A stretch of 64,000 bases of DNA, taken from assembly GCF_013364155.1 (NCBI RefSeq), contig NZ_CP054916.1, forward strand, positions 2,972,501 to 3,036,500, given 5' to 3'. The position numbers and the translations under genes were made by a program. The notes beneath the pieces were generated by a model. It was not told the origin of the DNA, made no database searches, and saw nothing but the letters and a program-made list of their open reading frames with translations. Shown piece after piece: positions 25,469 to 37,034 of this stretch (the first letter of the stretch is position 1; each line of letters opens with the position of its first letter). This DNA comes from Streptomyces sp. NA02950. GTDB taxonomy: Bacteria; Actinomycetota; Actinomycetes; Streptomycetales; Streptomycetaceae.

Positions 25469-27549
25469 ATGCCCGCACCCCGTCGCCCGGCGACAGAACC
25501 GATACAAAGGACAAAAGCCGCCGAAGCACACACACCCGCAACGCCGTCAGGTGATCCTATGATCGGTCGCATTCCCGTCCTGGATATCCGCCCGCTGATC
25601 GACTGCGGCCGCCGCCCCGCCAAGGCGGTGGTGGACGAGACCTTCGAGGTCAGTGCCACCGTGTTCCGGGAAGGCCACGACGCGGTCAGCGCCAATGTCA
25701 TCCTCCGCGATCCGGCCGGACGCATCGGCCCCTGGACCCCGATGCGCGAACTGGCCCCCGGCACCGACCGCTGGGGCGCCGAGATCACCCCCGGCGCCCC
25801 CGGCCGCTGGTCGTACACGGTCGAGGCGTGGAGCGACCCGATCGCCACCTGGCGGCATCATGCCCGGATCAAGGTCCCGGCCGGGATCGACACCGATCTG
25901 GTCCTGGAGGAGGGCGCCGTGCTGCACGAGAGAGCCGCGGCCGGTGTGCCCAAGAACGACGGCCGGGAGGCGGTGCTGGGCGCCGTCGACGGACTGCGCG
26001 ACGAGCGGCGCCCGGTGGCCGACCGGCTCGCCGCCGCCCTCGCCCCCGCTGTCACCGAGGCCCTGGACCGCCATCCGCTGCGCGAGTTGGTCACCTCCTC
26101 CCGTCCGATGCCGCTCCAGGTCGAGCGGGAGCGCGCACTGTTCGGCTCGTGGTACGAACTGTTCCCGCGCTCGGAGGGCGCCAAGGTGGCCGAGGGGCGC
26201 AGACCGGTCAGCGGCACCCTGCGCACCGCCGCCGAACGGCTGCCCGCCGTCGCCGCCGCCGGGTTCGACGTGGTCTATCTGCCGCCGGTGCACCCCATCG
26301 GCACCGCCTTCCGCAAAGGCCCCAACAACGCGCTCTCCGCGGGCCCGTACGACGTGGGCTCGCCCTGGGCGATCGGCTCGGCCGACGGCGGACACGACGC
26401 GATCCACCCCGACCTCGGCACCCTGGACGACTTCGACCACTTCGTGGCGCGGGCGCGCGAACTGCGGATGGAGGTGGCGCTGGACTTCGCGCTCCAGTGC
26501 TCACCGGACCACCCGTGGGTGGACAAGCATCCCGAGTGGTTCCACCGGCGCGCCGACGGCACCATCGCCTACGCCGAGAACCCGCCCAAGAAGTACCAGG
26601 ACATCTATCCCATCGCCTTCGACCGGGACTTCCCCGGCATCGTCCGGGAGACCGAGCGGGTGCTGCGGTTCTGGATGTCCCACGGGGTGCGGATCTTCCG
26701 GGTGGACAATCCGCACACCAAGCCGGTGGTGTTCTGGGAGAAGGTGATCGGGGACATCAACCGCACCGATCCCGATGTGCTGTTCCTCGCCGAGGCGTTC
26801 ACCCGCCCCGCGATGATGAACACCCTCGCCGCGATCGGCTTCCAGCAGTCGTACACCTACTTCACCTGGCGCAACACCAAGCAGGAGCTCACCGACTACC
26901 TCACCGGGCTGTCCGGGGACACGGCCGCCTGGATGCGGCCCAACTTCTTTGTGAACACCCCCGACATCCTGCACGCCTACCTCCAGGAGGGCGGCCGCCC
27001 GGCCTTCGCCGCCCGGGCGGTGCTGGCCGCCACCCTCTCCCCCGCCTGGGGCGTCTACGCGGGCTTCGAGCTGTGCGAGAACACCCCGCTGCGCGCCGGG
27101 AGCGAGGAGTACCTCGACTCGGAGAAGTACCAGCTGCGGCCCCGCGACTGGGCCGCGGCCGAACGTGAGGGCCGTACCCTCACCCCGCTGATCACCCGGC
27201 TGAACCGGGTGCGCCGCCGCCATCCGGCCCTGCGCCGGCTGCGCAACCTCAGATTCCACCACGCCGACAACGACTCCGTCATCGTCTACTCCAAGCGCGC
27301 GGGCGACTCGTGCGTGCTCACCGTCGTCAACCTGGACCCGCACCACACCCAGGAGGCGACGGTCTCGTTGAACATGCCGGAACTCGGCCTGGAATGGCAC
27401 GAGTCCGTCCCGGTGCGCGACGAGCTCACCGGCGAGACCTATCACTGGGGCAGGGACAACTATGTGCGCCTGGAGCCGGGGCGTGAGCCGGCTCCCGCGC
27501 ATATCTTCTCCCTGCGACCGTCCTCACCGATCGGAGGGTCACCCACACC

Positions 27550-27553
<4 letters not shown>
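25469..27553 (+). CDS. glgE: Maltosyltransferase GlgE (alpha-1,4-glucan:maltose-1-phosphate)
   Basis: A 694-residue GH13_3 enzyme that adds maltosyl units from maltose-1-phosphate to alpha-glucan ends. The N-terminal domain is characteristic ([55 protein letters not shown]). Nucleophile Asp413 lies in [11 protein letters not shown] and acid Glu442 in [30 protein letters not shown] and [17 protein letters not shown] follow. The sequence closely resembles S. coelicolor GlgE as I remember it. ATG 25469 gives MPAPRR; ATG 25559 (MIGRIPV) is the in-frame alternative. It overlaps treS by 4 nt and heads the GlgE-pathway genes. Confidence 0.96.
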
Positions 27554-29286
<1,733 letters not shown>

Positions 29287-29352
29287 CCCGCCCCGGCCGC
29301 CCCGGCAGAGTCCTCGTCGGGTTTCGGCCACCGAATACGGCGGCATCGCCCG

Positions 29353-29377
29353 TACGCGTCCCTCCGGGGGCGCGTAC
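29353..29377 (+). terminator. Possible hairpin after treS
   Basis: GTACGCG (29352-29358 region) pairs with CGCGTAC (29371-29377) around a C/G-rich loop and is followed after six bases by TTTT. Weak terminator or attenuator between treS and mak. Confidence 0.4.
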
Positions 29378-29436
29378 CGGCGTTTTCGACACCCCGTCAT
29401 GGGCACTCTGTCCACTGGCGAAGCCGATCGCGCACC

Positions 29437-29453
29437 CCGTACGGACCGTACGG
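29437..29453. promoter_or_regulatory. Two adjacent CCGTACGG palindromes upstream of mak-glgB
   Basis: CCGTACGG occurs at 29437-29444 and again at 29446-29453, one base apart. Each copy is a perfect 8-bp palindrome, about 100 nt before the mak start. It looks like a tandem operator; the binding protein is unknown. Confidence 0.45.
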
Positions 29454-29555
29454 ACGATCCTCGCCCGACACGTCCCGCACCGTCGCACAGTCAATGCCGC
29501 AATCCGGGACACTTTGCCATGATCTGTCGTGTGCCCGGGGAAAGGACGCGACGTC

Positions 29556-31112
29556 ATGCCGGAAGCTCCGTTCTCCCGGGGGGCACATCACCCGCCGACC
29601 GCCGTACCGCGGGCGCAGCCCCCGTACCCCGCAGCCCGCGCCGCCACCGCCGCGCCGGGTGACGGGAGCGGGCTGCTCACCTCGCTCGCGCCGCTGCTCG
29701 CGGAGTGGCTGCCCCGGCAGCGCTGGTTCGCGGGCAAGGGGCGTCCGGTCACCGGTTTCGCGCTCGTGGCCGCCACCGAGCTGCTGCCCTGTGCGGCGGC
29801 CGGCGCCACCCCCGGTCTGCTCCATCTGCTGATCCGCGCCCAGCAGCCGGAGCCGCCCGGCCACCGGCACGGATACGGCTGCGGCCACCGGCGCGGCGCG
29901 GCCGCCAGCGACTGCTACCAGATCCTGCTGGGGGTGCGTTCGGCCCTGCCGCCGCCGCTGGCCCCCGCGCTCGTCGGACGCCCGGACGGCGGACCGCTGG
30001 ACGGACGCACCCTGTACGAGGCGCTGGCCGACCCCCGGCTGGCCGGGCTGCTGCTGGAGCGGCTGCGGGTGCCGGGCCGGCTGGGGCCGTTGCGCTTCGT
30101 CCGCGAACCGGCCACCGCCATCCCAGCCGTCCTCGCCCCGCGGCTGATGACCGCCGAGCAGTCCAACTCCTCCGTGGTCTATGGCGATACGTTTATTCTC
30201 AAGCTCTTCCGGCGGGTCAGCCCCGGCACCAACCCCGATCTGGAACTTCCGCTGGCCCTCGCCCGCACCGACTGCACCCGGGTGCCCGCGCCCGCCGCCT
30301 GGTTCGAGGCCGCCCCGCCCGCCGAGGGCGCCGGTCCCCGCCCGGAGCCGTTCACCCTCGGGGTGCTCCAGCCGTATCTGACGGGCTCCGCCGACGGCTG
30401 GCGGCTGGCGCTGGACGCCCTGACCGTACGGGCCGACTTCACCGACGCCGCCCGCGCGCTCGGCCACACCACCGCCGAGGTGCATCTCGCGATGGCCCGC
30501 GCCCTGCCCACCTCGGTGCTGCGCCGCCGTCAGATCGAGCATCTGGCGGCCGGTATGAGCGAGCGGCTGGACTCGGCCGCGGCCGCCGTGCCCGCGCTCC
30601 AGCCCTACCGCGCCGCGCTGCACCACGCGTACGAGGACCTCGCCGCGCTGGGCCGCGCGGGCCGCACCTGGTCGGCCCAGCGCATCCACGGCGATCTGCA
30701 CCTGGGACAGGCGCTGCTGACGGCTGCGGACCCCGGCGGGGGCGGCGGCCGGTGGTCGCTGATCGACTTCGAGGGCGAGCCGTCCCGTCCGCTGGCCGAG
30801 CGCCGCCGCCCGCAGCCGCCGGTGCGCGACATCGCGGGCATGCTGCGCTCCTTCGACTACGCGGCGGCCGTGGGCCGCCACGAGGACCCCCAGGAGTGGG
30901 CCGGGCGCACCCGTGCCGCCTACTGCGCGGGCTACGCCGAGGTATCCGGCAGCGATCCGCGCGACGAGCCGGAGCTGCTGCGCGCCCACGAGACCGACAA
31001 GGCCGTCTACGAAGTCGTCTACGAGGCCCGGCACCGCCCCGACTGGCTGTCCATCCCCATGTCCGCGATCCGGCGCCTCGCCGCCGGCACCTCCGGGAGG
31101 ACCTCCCCGTGA
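29556..31112 (+). CDS. mak: Maltokinase Mak (Pep2 type)
   Basis: A 518-residue aminoglycoside-phosphotransferase-fold kinase that phosphorylates maltose at C1 with ATP, making the GlgE donor. Family features: [18 protein letters not shown] near residue 55, [33 protein letters not shown], catalytic loop [13 protein letters not shown] and metal-binding [36 protein letters not shown] Pro/Ala-rich N-terminus and a His/Gly-rich loop ([14 protein letters not shown]) are less conserved. Start ATG 29556 has GGAAAGGA about 9 nt upstream; a GTG at 29529 is in frame but has no ribosome site. It overlaps glgB by 4 nt (GTGA). Confidence 0.93.
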   Translation: MPEAPFSRGAHHPPTAVPRAQPPYPAARAATAAPGDGSGLLTSLAPLLAEWLPRQRWFAGKGRPVTGFALVAATELLPCAAAGATPGLLHLLIRAQQPEPPGHRHGYGCGHRRGAAASDCYQILLGVRSALPPPLAPALVGRPDGGPLDGRTLYEALADPRLAGLLLERLRVPGRLGPLRFVREPATAIPAVLAPRLMTAEQSNSSVVYGDTFILKLFRRVSPGTNPDLELPLALARTDCTRVPAPAAWFEAAPPAEGAGPRPEPFTLGVLQPYLTGSADGWRLALDALTVRADFTDAARALGHTTAEVHLAMARALPTSVLRRRQIEHLAAGMSERLDSAAAAVPALQPYRAALHHAYEDLAALGRAGRTWSAQRIHGDLHLGQALLTAADPGGGGGRWSLIDFEGEPSRPLAERRRPQPPVRDIAGMLRSFDYAAAVGRHEDPQEWAGRTRAAYCAGYAEVSGSDPRDEPELLRAHETDKAVYEVVYEARHRPDWLSIPMSAIRRLAAGTSGRTSP

Positions 31113-33640
31113 CCGCACGTCCGCCGTCCCGCCCGCACCCGTCCGGCGAGGGGCCGGACCAGGACCCCGCCGCCACCGGCGGCGCGGCCGTCCCGCCGGT
31201 CCCGCCGGTCCCGCCGACCTTCCGGCCACACGGCGCCGGGTCCCGCCTCTCCTACGGCTCCCCTCCCGTACCGCGCGCCGCGCGACGGGACTCCGCCGAC
31301 CCAGCGGCCGCGGCGGACGCGGCGGAGCGGTCGGCGGACCCGGCCGGGGCGTCCCGGCGGCCCCTCACCGGACGCCCGGTCACCGGCCCCGCGCCCGGTC
31401 CCGACCCCCATCCCGATACCGCCGCCGACGGCGACGGCGGTCACGGGGTGCGGCCCGCGCCCGCCCTCGGCGACGACGACCGGCGGCGGCTGCTCGGCGG
31501 CGCGCACCACGACCCGCACGCCCTGCTCGGCGCCCACCCGGTGCGCGGCGGAGTGCTCTTCCGGGCGCTGCGCCCGTACGCCCGCTCGGTGACCGTGACC
31601 GCCACCGGGCTGCGGGCGCGGCTGCGCCGGGAGGGCGACGGGCTGTTCTCCGGTGTGCTGCCGCTGACGGAGATCCCCGACTACCGGCTGCTGGTGGCGT
31701 ACGAGGGCACCGAACTGGAGCTGGAGGACCCCTACCGCTTCCTGCCCGCCCTCGGCGAACTCGATCTGCATCTGATCGGCGAGGGCCGCCACGAGGAGCT
31801 GTGGCGGGCGCTGGGCGCGCATCCGATGACCCACCAGGGGGTGGCCGGGACCCGGTTCACCGTCTGGGCGCCGGACGCGCTCGGGGTGCGGGTCACCGGG
31901 GACTTCACCTACTGGGACGGCACCGCCTTCCCGATGCGCTCCCTGGGCGGCAGCGGGGTGTGGGAGCTGTTCCTGCCCGGGGTCGGCGAGGGCGCACTGT
32001 ACAAGTTCCAGATCACCCGGCCCGACGGCAGCCACACCGTGCGCGCCGATCCGATGGCCCGGCGCACCGAATGCCCGCCCGCCACCGCCTCGGTGGTGCA
32101 CCTCTCGCACCACCGGTGGACCGACCAGCTCTGGATGTCCCGCCGCCAGGGCCGACGGGTGCACGAGTCCGCGTTCTCGGTGTACGAGGTGCATCTGCCC
32201 TCCTGGCGGCCGGGCCTGACCTATCGCCAACTCGCCGAGCAGTTGCCCGCGTACGTCAAGGACCTCGGCTTCACCCATGTCGAGCTGATGCCGGTGGCCG
32301 AGCATCCCTTCGGCGGCTCCTGGGGGTACCAGGTCACCGGTTTCTACGCGCCCACCGCGCGGCTGGGCATTCCCGACGACTTCAAGTACCTGGTGGACGC
32401 GCTGCACCAGGCGGGCATCGGGGTGCTGGTCGACTGGGTGCCCGCGCACTTCCCGCGGGACGACTGGGCGCTGGCCGAGTTCGACGGCCGTCCGCTGTAC
32501 GAGCCCGCCGACCCGCGGCGGGCGGCGCATCCGGACTGGGGGACGCTGGAGTTCGACTACGGCCGTACCGAGGTGCGCAACTTCCTGGTGGCCAACGCGG
32601 TCTACTGGTGCGAGGAGTTCCATATCGACGGGCTGCGGGTGGACGCGGTGGCCTCGATGCTCTACCTCGACTACTCCCGGGAGCCGGGCCAGTGGACGCC
32701 CAACGCGCACGGCGGCCGGGAGAACCTGGACGCGGTCGCGTTCCTCCAGGAGATGAACGCCACCGTCTACCGCCGCTGTCCCGGGGTGGTCACCATCGCC
32801 GAGGAGTCCACCGCCTGGGACGGGGTCACCCGCGCCACCCACCATGTGGGCGCCGGTGGTTTCGGCGGCCTCGGCTTCGGGCTGAAGTGGAACATGGGCT
32901 GGATGCACGACTCGCTGGGCTACATGGCGCACGAGCCGGTGCACCGCAAGTACCACCACCACGAGATGACGTTCTCGATGGTGTACGCCTACAGCGAGTA
33001 CTACGTGCTGCCCATCTCGCACGACGAGGTGGTGCACGGCAAGGGCGCGCTGGTGTCCAAGATGCCCGGCGACTGGTGGCAGCAGCGGGCCAACCACCGC
33101 GCCTATCTGGGCTTCATGTGGGCCCATCCGGGCAAGCAACTGCTCTTCATGGGGCAGGAGTTCGCGCAGGGCGCGGAGTGGTCGGAAGGGCACGGCCCGG
33201 ACTGGTGGCTGCTGGACCCCTCGTACTCCGCCGAGGCCGACCACCGGGGCGTACGGGACCTGGTGCGCGAGTTGAACCGGGTCTACACGGCCACACCCCC
33301 GCTGTGGCAGCGGGACACCGACCCGGAGGGCTTCTCCTGGGTGGAGGGGGACGCGCGCGAGGACAACGTGTTCGCCTTCCTGCGCTTCGACGCCGAAGGC
33401 TCGCCACTGCTGGCCGTCAGCAACTTCTCCCCGGTCGTCCGGCACGAGTACCGCATCGGGGTGCCCGGCGGGACGGCGGAGTGGTACGAGGTGCTCAACA
33501 CCGACCAGGAGCGCTTCGGCGGCAGCGGGGTGACCAACCGCGAGCCGCTGAAGGCGGAGGCCACCGCCCGGCACGGGCGCCCCGCCAGTGTGCTGGCGGT
33601 GCTGCCCCCGCTGGCCACGGTCTGGCTGCGGCCGGCCTAG
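31109..33640 (+). CDS. glgB: 1,4-alpha-glucan branching enzyme GlgB
   Basis: An 843-residue GH13_9 enzyme that transfers alpha-1,4 chains to form alpha-1,6 branches. Residues 1-120 are Pro/Ala/Asp-rich and poorly conserved. Two N-terminal beta domains follow ([39 protein letters not shown]), then the barrel with Asp512 ([15 protein letters not shown]), Glu565 ([13 protein letters not shown]) and Asp639 ([14 protein letters not shown]). GTG 31109 is preceded by GGGAGGA and overlaps the mak stop, so translation is coupled. With glgE, treS and mak it makes the full trehalose-to-glycogen route. Confidence 0.96.
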   Translation: MTARPPSRPHPSGEGPDQDPAATGGAAVPPVPPVPPTFRPHGAGSRLSYGSPPVPRAARRDSADPAAAADAAERSADPAGASRRPLTGRPVTGPAPGPDPHPDTAADGDGGHGVRPAPALGDDDRRRLLGGAHHDPHALLGAHPVRGGVLFRALRPYARSVTVTATGLRARLRREGDGLFSGVLPLTEIPDYRLLVAYEGTELELEDPYRFLPALGELDLHLIGEGRHEELWRALGAHPMTHQGVAGTRFTVWAPDALGVRVTGDFTYWDGTAFPMRSLGGSGVWELFLPGVGEGALYKFQITRPDGSHTVRADPMARRTECPPATASVVHLSHHRWTDQLWMSRRQGRRVHESAFSVYEVHLPSWRPGLTYRQLAEQLPAYVKDLGFTHVELMPVAEHPFGGSWGYQVTGFYAPTARLGIPDDFKYLVDALHQAGIGVLVDWVPAHFPRDDWALAEFDGRPLYEPADPRRAAHPDWGTLEFDYGRTEVRNFLVANAVYWCEEFHIDGLRVDAVASMLYLDYSREPGQWTPNAHGGRENLDAVAFLQEMNATVYRRCPGVVTIAEESTAWDGVTRATHHVGAGGFGGLGFGLKWNMGWMHDSLGYMAHEPVHRKYHHHEMTFSMVYAYSEYYVLPISHDEVVHGKGALVSKMPGDWWQQRANHRAYLGFMWAHPGKQLLFMGQEFAQGAEWSEGHGPDWWLLDPSYSAEADHRGVRDLVRELNRVYTATPPLWQRDTDPEGFSWVEGDAREDNVFAFLRFDAEGSPLLAVSNFSPVVRHEYRIGVPGGTAEWYEVLNTDQERFGGSGVTNREPLKAEATARHGRPASVLAVLPPLATVWLRPA

Positions 33641-33667
33641 GGCCCGTCTTCACAGGGGACGCCCTGC

Positions 33668-34330
33668 TCACGACGCCTGGCACGGATGCGCCCGGGTGAG
33701 CTGGAGCAGCAGTCGGCGGGCCCGCGGTACGGACAAGCCCACCAGGCTGGCGGCGGCGGGGGCGGCGATGTCCGGGCCGGGCTGGACGCCCAGCAGCCGG
33801 AACAGCCGGGCGGCGTCGGCGCCGAGGGTGTGGTACGGCCAGGAGAACACCGCCCGTATGTCGGTGGTGGTGTCCGGGCCCTCGAACGCGTCGAGGCTGC
33901 CGCGGGCGTCGTGCGGTTCACCGGCGAGCGCGGCGAGGCCGAAGCCGGGGTGGGTGGCGGCGCGGGCGGTGACGACGGCCAGCGCCAGCGGCAGTCCGGC
34001 GCACACCGTGATGACGTCCGCGACGGCCTGCGGTGCGGCGGCCACCCGCTCGCCGCCCAGCCGCCGCACCAGCGGTGCGCGCTCCTCGTCGCGGCCGAGC
34101 AGATCCAGCGGCAGCGGCGCCGCCTGTTCCGCGACGACCCAGCTGGTGAGTCATCGCGGCTGGTCAGCACTACCAGACAGCCGGGGGAACCGGGCAGCAG
34201 GGGGCGCACCTGCTCGGCGTCGCGAGCGTTGTCCAGCAGGATCAGCACCCGGCGGTCGGCCGGCAGGCCGCGGTACAGGGCGGTCTGGGCCTCGACGGTG
34301 GCCGGGATCCGGTGCGCCGATGAACCATCA
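33668..34330 (-). pseudogene. Decayed NB-ARC (AfsR/SARP-type regulator) fragment
   Basis: Two minus-strand reading frames together give the middle and end of an NB-ARC ATPase domain: PATVEAQTALYRGLPADRRVLILLDNARDAEQVRPLLPGSPGCLVVLTSRDD, then SWVVAEQAAPLPLDLL...GLPLALAVVTARAATHPGFGLAALAGE..TDIRAVFSWPYHTLGADAARLFRLLG. The frames join if one C is restored near 34150 (DDLTSWVV). The P-loop side is missing upstream of about 34330 and the protein stops just after LLLQLTRAH, where intact relatives continue into TPR repeats. Truncated at both ends and frameshifted, so it is a relic. The parent would have been an AfsR/SARP or STAND-type regulator. Confidence 0.8.
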
Positions 34331-34414
34331 ACCCCATCCGCGATCCCGTGTTTCACAGCGGATCCCCAGCCGTGACCCAGGCCCCGCCTATCCTGGAATC
34401 CTAGGTTCCAGGGC

Positions 34415-35338
34415 ATGGCGAAAGACAAACAGCACACACCCTCGGAGGGTGAGAACGCGCCCGCCACACCGGGCCCCAACCGCCGGAAGATCCTGACCGT
34501 CATCGGCGGAGCGGGACTCGGGGTGGCCGGGGTCGCGGCCTACGCCGCCCAGGCGTCGGCCGGACCCGAAAGCTCCGCCACGGACGCGGCCGCCACCGGC
34601 TCGCCCACCGCGGACTCCACGTCCAGGCCGCAGTGTCTCCTCACCGCCGAGCAGATGTCGGGTCCCTACTACCTCGAGGACGAGAAGGTCCGCCGCGACA
34701 TCACGGAGAAGCGGCCGGGCGTACCCCTCGCCCTGACCTTCCAGGTGGTGGACACGAAGACCTGCAAGCCGCTGTCCGACGCGGCGGTGGACATCTGGCA
34801 CTGCGACGCCGGAGGTGTCTACGCGGGTTACACCGCCATCTCCCCCGACGAGCCCTACGACCCCAGCAAGGCGGATGAGCACGGGCACGTCCCGAACACC
34901 GACGAGACGACGTTCCTGCGCGGCATCCAGCTCACCGACAGAGACGGCAAGGCGACGTTCAAGACGATCTTTCCCGGCTGGTACTACGGCCGCACCACCC
35001 ATATCCACCTCAAGGTGCACTACGAGGGCGATGTCCGGGGCGGGACGTACGAGGGCGGCCATGTCGCCCACACCGGCCAGGTGTTCTTCTCCGACAAGGT
35101 GGCCGACGCCATCGCGAAACTGGATCCGTACGCGAAGCACACGGGGACCGAGCGGGTCGTACTCGCCGACGACCACGTCGCCCAGTCGGCGGGGTCGGCC
35201 TCGCTCGTCTCGCTCGCGCAGGTCAGGCCGGGCCGTTACGACAAGGGCCTGACCGGTTCGATCGTGCTGGGCGTCGACCCGGACGCGACACCGCCCGAGG
35301 CGGGCGGGCGACCGCCGCGGCCCAGCGCCTCCTCCTGA
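34415..35338 (+). CDS. Exported intradiol ring-cleavage dioxygenase-like protein
   Basis: A 307-residue non-haem Fe(III) dioxygenase homologue of the protocatechuate/catechol type. The N-terminus has a twin-arginine-like signal (NRRKILTVIGGAGLGVAGVAAYAAQASA). Possible iron ligands are Tyr in SGPYYLED and Tyr, His, His in FPGWYYGRTTHIHLKVH; the scaffold AAVDIWHCDAGGVYAGY is typical. Exported members in actinomycetes are usually annotated only as intradiol dioxygenase; their aromatic substrates are poorly known. No degradation genes lie nearby. ATG 34415 begins MAKDKQHTPSEGEN. The stop is followed by a strong bidirectional terminator. Confidence 0.88.
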   Translation: MAKDKQHTPSEGENAPATPGPNRRKILTVIGGAGLGVAGVAAYAAQASAGPESSATDAAATGSPTADSTSRPQCLLTAEQMSGPYYLEDEKVRRDITEKRPGVPLALTFQVVDTKTCKPLSDAAVDIWHCDAGGVYAGYTAISPDEPYDPSKADEHGHVPNTDETTFLRGIQLTDRDGKATFKTIFPGWYYGRTTHIHLKVHYEGDVRGGTYEGGHVAHTGQVFFSDKVADAIAKLDPYAKHTGTERVVLADDHVAQSAGSASLVSLAQVRPGRYDKGLTGSIVLGVDPDATPPEAGGRPPRPSASS

Positions 35339-35388
35339 TCCCCTGCCCGCCGATCCCCCGGCCCCGCCGGTGACCACCCTCGAACGGC

Positions 35389-35424
35389 CACGGCCCCGCC
35401 CCGATTCAGGAGGGCGGGGCCGTG
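35389..35424. terminator. Bidirectional terminator between dioxygenase and dctA
   Basis: CACGGCCCCGCCC (35389-35401) pairs perfectly with GGGCGGGGCCGTG (35412-35424), loop 10 nt, between two convergent genes. Confidence 0.85.
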
Positions 35425-35441
35425 CGTATCATGTGGCGGCG

Positions 35442-36875
35442 TCAGACGGGCACCTGCTCCTTCGCCGTGTCGCCACCACGCTGCTCGGGTACCCCGCCGT
35501 CGGTGTCGGTGTCGGTGTCGGTGTCCGGGGCGCCGTGGCCACCGCCGTTCCGGACGAAGGCCTCGTTGTCGAACGGCAGCCGTCCGGCGAGGACTTCCCG
35601 CATCCGCTCCTTGTCGAGCTCCTTGGTCCAGGTGCCGACGAGGACGGTGGCGACGGCGTTGCCCGCGAAGTTGGTCAGCGCGCGGGCCTCGCTCATGAAG
35701 CGGTCGATGCCGACGATCAGGCCGACGCCGTCGACCAGTTCCGGCCGGTGCGACTGGAGGCCGCCCGCCAGCGTCGCCATGCCCGCGCCGGTCACACCCG
35801 CCGCGCCCTTCGATGCCACGATCATGAACACCAGCAGGGAGATCTGCTGGCCGATCGAGAGCGGGTCGCCCATCGCCTCGGCGATGAACAGCGAGGCCAT
35901 GGTCAGATAGATCGCGGTGCCGTCCAGGTTGAAGGAGTAGCCGGTGGGAACGGTGATGCCGACGACCGGACGGCTGACGCCCGCGTGCTCCATCTTGGCG
36001 ATCAGCAGCGGCAGCGCGGACTCGGACGACGAGGTCGACAGGATCAGCAGGAACTCCCGCGCCAGGTACTTCAGCAGCAGGAACAGATTCACCCCCGCGA
36101 CCAGCCGCAGCAGTGTGCCGAGGACGACCACCACGAACAGGGCACAGGTGACATAGAAGCCGATCATGATGACGGCGAGCGCCTTGAGCGCGTCGAGACC
36201 GGTCTCGCCGACCACCGCGGCGATGGCACCGAAGGCACCGACCGGCGCCACCCACATCACCATCGACAGCAGTGTGAAGACGAGCTGCTGGATGTGGCCG
36301 ACACCGCGCAGGACCGGCTCGCCCTTCCGGCCCATGGCCTGGAGCGCAAAGCCCACCAGTACGGCCACGAACAGGGTCTGGAGCAGCTTTTCGCCGGTGA
36401 AGGCGGAGACGAGGGTGGTGGGGATGATGCCGAGCAGGAAGTCCGCGGTGGACTCGCCGCCGGCATCCTCGGCCTGGCTCTGCCCGGCCTGAGCTGCCTC
36501 ATGGCTCATGTGCAGCCCACTGCCGGGCTCGAGTATGTTCCCGACGACCAGCCCGATGGCGAGGGCGACGGTCGACATCAGCAGGAAGTAGCCGAGGGCG
36601 AGCCCGCCGACCGCGCCGACCTTCGCGGCCTTCCGTACCGAGCCGATGCCCAGCACGATCGTGCAGAAGATGATCGGCGAGATCAGCATCTTGATCAGGC
36701 TCACAAAGCCGGCGCCGATGGGCTTCAGCTCCACCGCCACATCGGGAGCCGCGAAGCCCACCACGATGCCGAGCGCCACCGCGCCGATCACGGCGAGGTA
36801 GAGGTAGTGAATCCGTTCCTTCTTCGCGCCCTTCTTCGCGCTTCCCGGTTCGGTCGGCGAGGTCTGCGCAGCCAC
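35442..36875 (-). CDS. Dicarboxylate:cation symporter (DctA/DAACS family)
   Basis: A 477-residue membrane protein importing C4-dicarboxylates (or glutamate) with H+ or Na+. Family features: IHYLYLAVIGAVALGIVVGF, KMLISPIIFCTIVLGI, the serine-rich motif LSTSSSESALPLL, and PTGYSFNLDGTAIYLTMASLFIA lining the transport site. A cytosolic acidic tail includes a Thr-Asp repeat encoded by four GTCGGT units (35499-35522 on the + strand). GTG 36875 follows AGAAGGGGG and gives VAAQTSP; frames upstream are not family sequence. It is divergent from a CitA/DcuS-like kinase gene, the usual arrangement for dicarboxylate-responsive control. Confidence 0.92.
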   Translation of the reverse strand: MAAQTSPTEPGSAKKGAKKERIHYLYLAVIGAVALGIVVGFAAPDVAVELKPIGAGFVSLIKMLISPIIFCTIVLGIGSVRKAAKVGAVGGLALGYFLLMSTVALAIGLVVGNILEPGSGLHMSHEAAQAGQSQAEDAGGESTADFLLGIIPTTLVSAFTGEKLLQTLFVAVLVGFALQAMGRKGEPVLRGVGHIQQLVFTLLSMVMWVAPVGAFGAIAAVVGETGLDALKALAVIMIGFYVTCALFVVVVLGTLLRLVAGVNLFLLLKYLAREFLLILSTSSSESALPLLIAKMEHAGVSRPVVGITVPTGYSFNLDGTAIYLTMASLFIAEAMGDPLSIGQQISLLVFMIVASKGAAGVTGAGMATLAGGLQSHRPELVDGVGLIVGIDRFMSEARALTNFAGNAVATVLVGTWTKELDKERMREVLAGRLPFDNEAFVRNGGGHGAPDTDTDTDTDGGVPEQRGGDTAKEQVPV

Positions 36876-36924
36876 GTTGCTGCCCCCTTCTGTAGGTGCC
36901 GTCCAACTGTCCCGGCGCTGTATC

Positions 36925-36941
36925 GTGTGCGGCTCGCACAC
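36925..36941. promoter_or_regulatory. Operator-like palindrome in dctA / kinase intergenic region
   Basis: GTGTGCG (36925-36931) and CGCACAC (36935-36941) form a perfect 7-bp palindrome with a 3-nt spacer, 50-66 nt upstream of the dctA start. Candidate binding site of the adjacent response regulator or a repressor. Confidence 0.5.
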
Positions 36942-36997
36942 CGCCTTGAACGGTCCCGGCGACTATGCACCACCCCTGTGATGGGGGTCACCCTTCC

Positions 36998-37011
36998 GTT
37001 CATTTCGTTCA
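36998..37011. promoter_or_regulatory. Direct repeat GTTCA-N4-GTTCA before the sensor kinase gene
   Basis: GTTCA at 36998-37002 and 37007-37011, spaced by one near helical turn (9 nt), just upstream of the kinase start. Response regulators of this class often bind short direct repeats; function inferred. Confidence 0.35.
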
Positions 37012-37034
37012 CGCAAAGGTGCGTGTGCAGACTG

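Noticed and set aside
29705..31108. Upstream extension of the glgB frame
   Set aside because: It overlaps mak in another frame and is Arg/Pro-rich; GTG 31109 with a ribosome site and GTGA overlap explains the start.
36925..36941. CRISPR-like or transposon end at the GTGTGCG palindrome
   Set aside because: Single copy in a divergent promoter region; an operator is the simpler reading.
35370..37034. Open frame extending the sensor kinase upstream to 35370
   Set aside because: It runs antisense through dctA and lacks domain features; the kinase begins at its first membrane helix near 37035.
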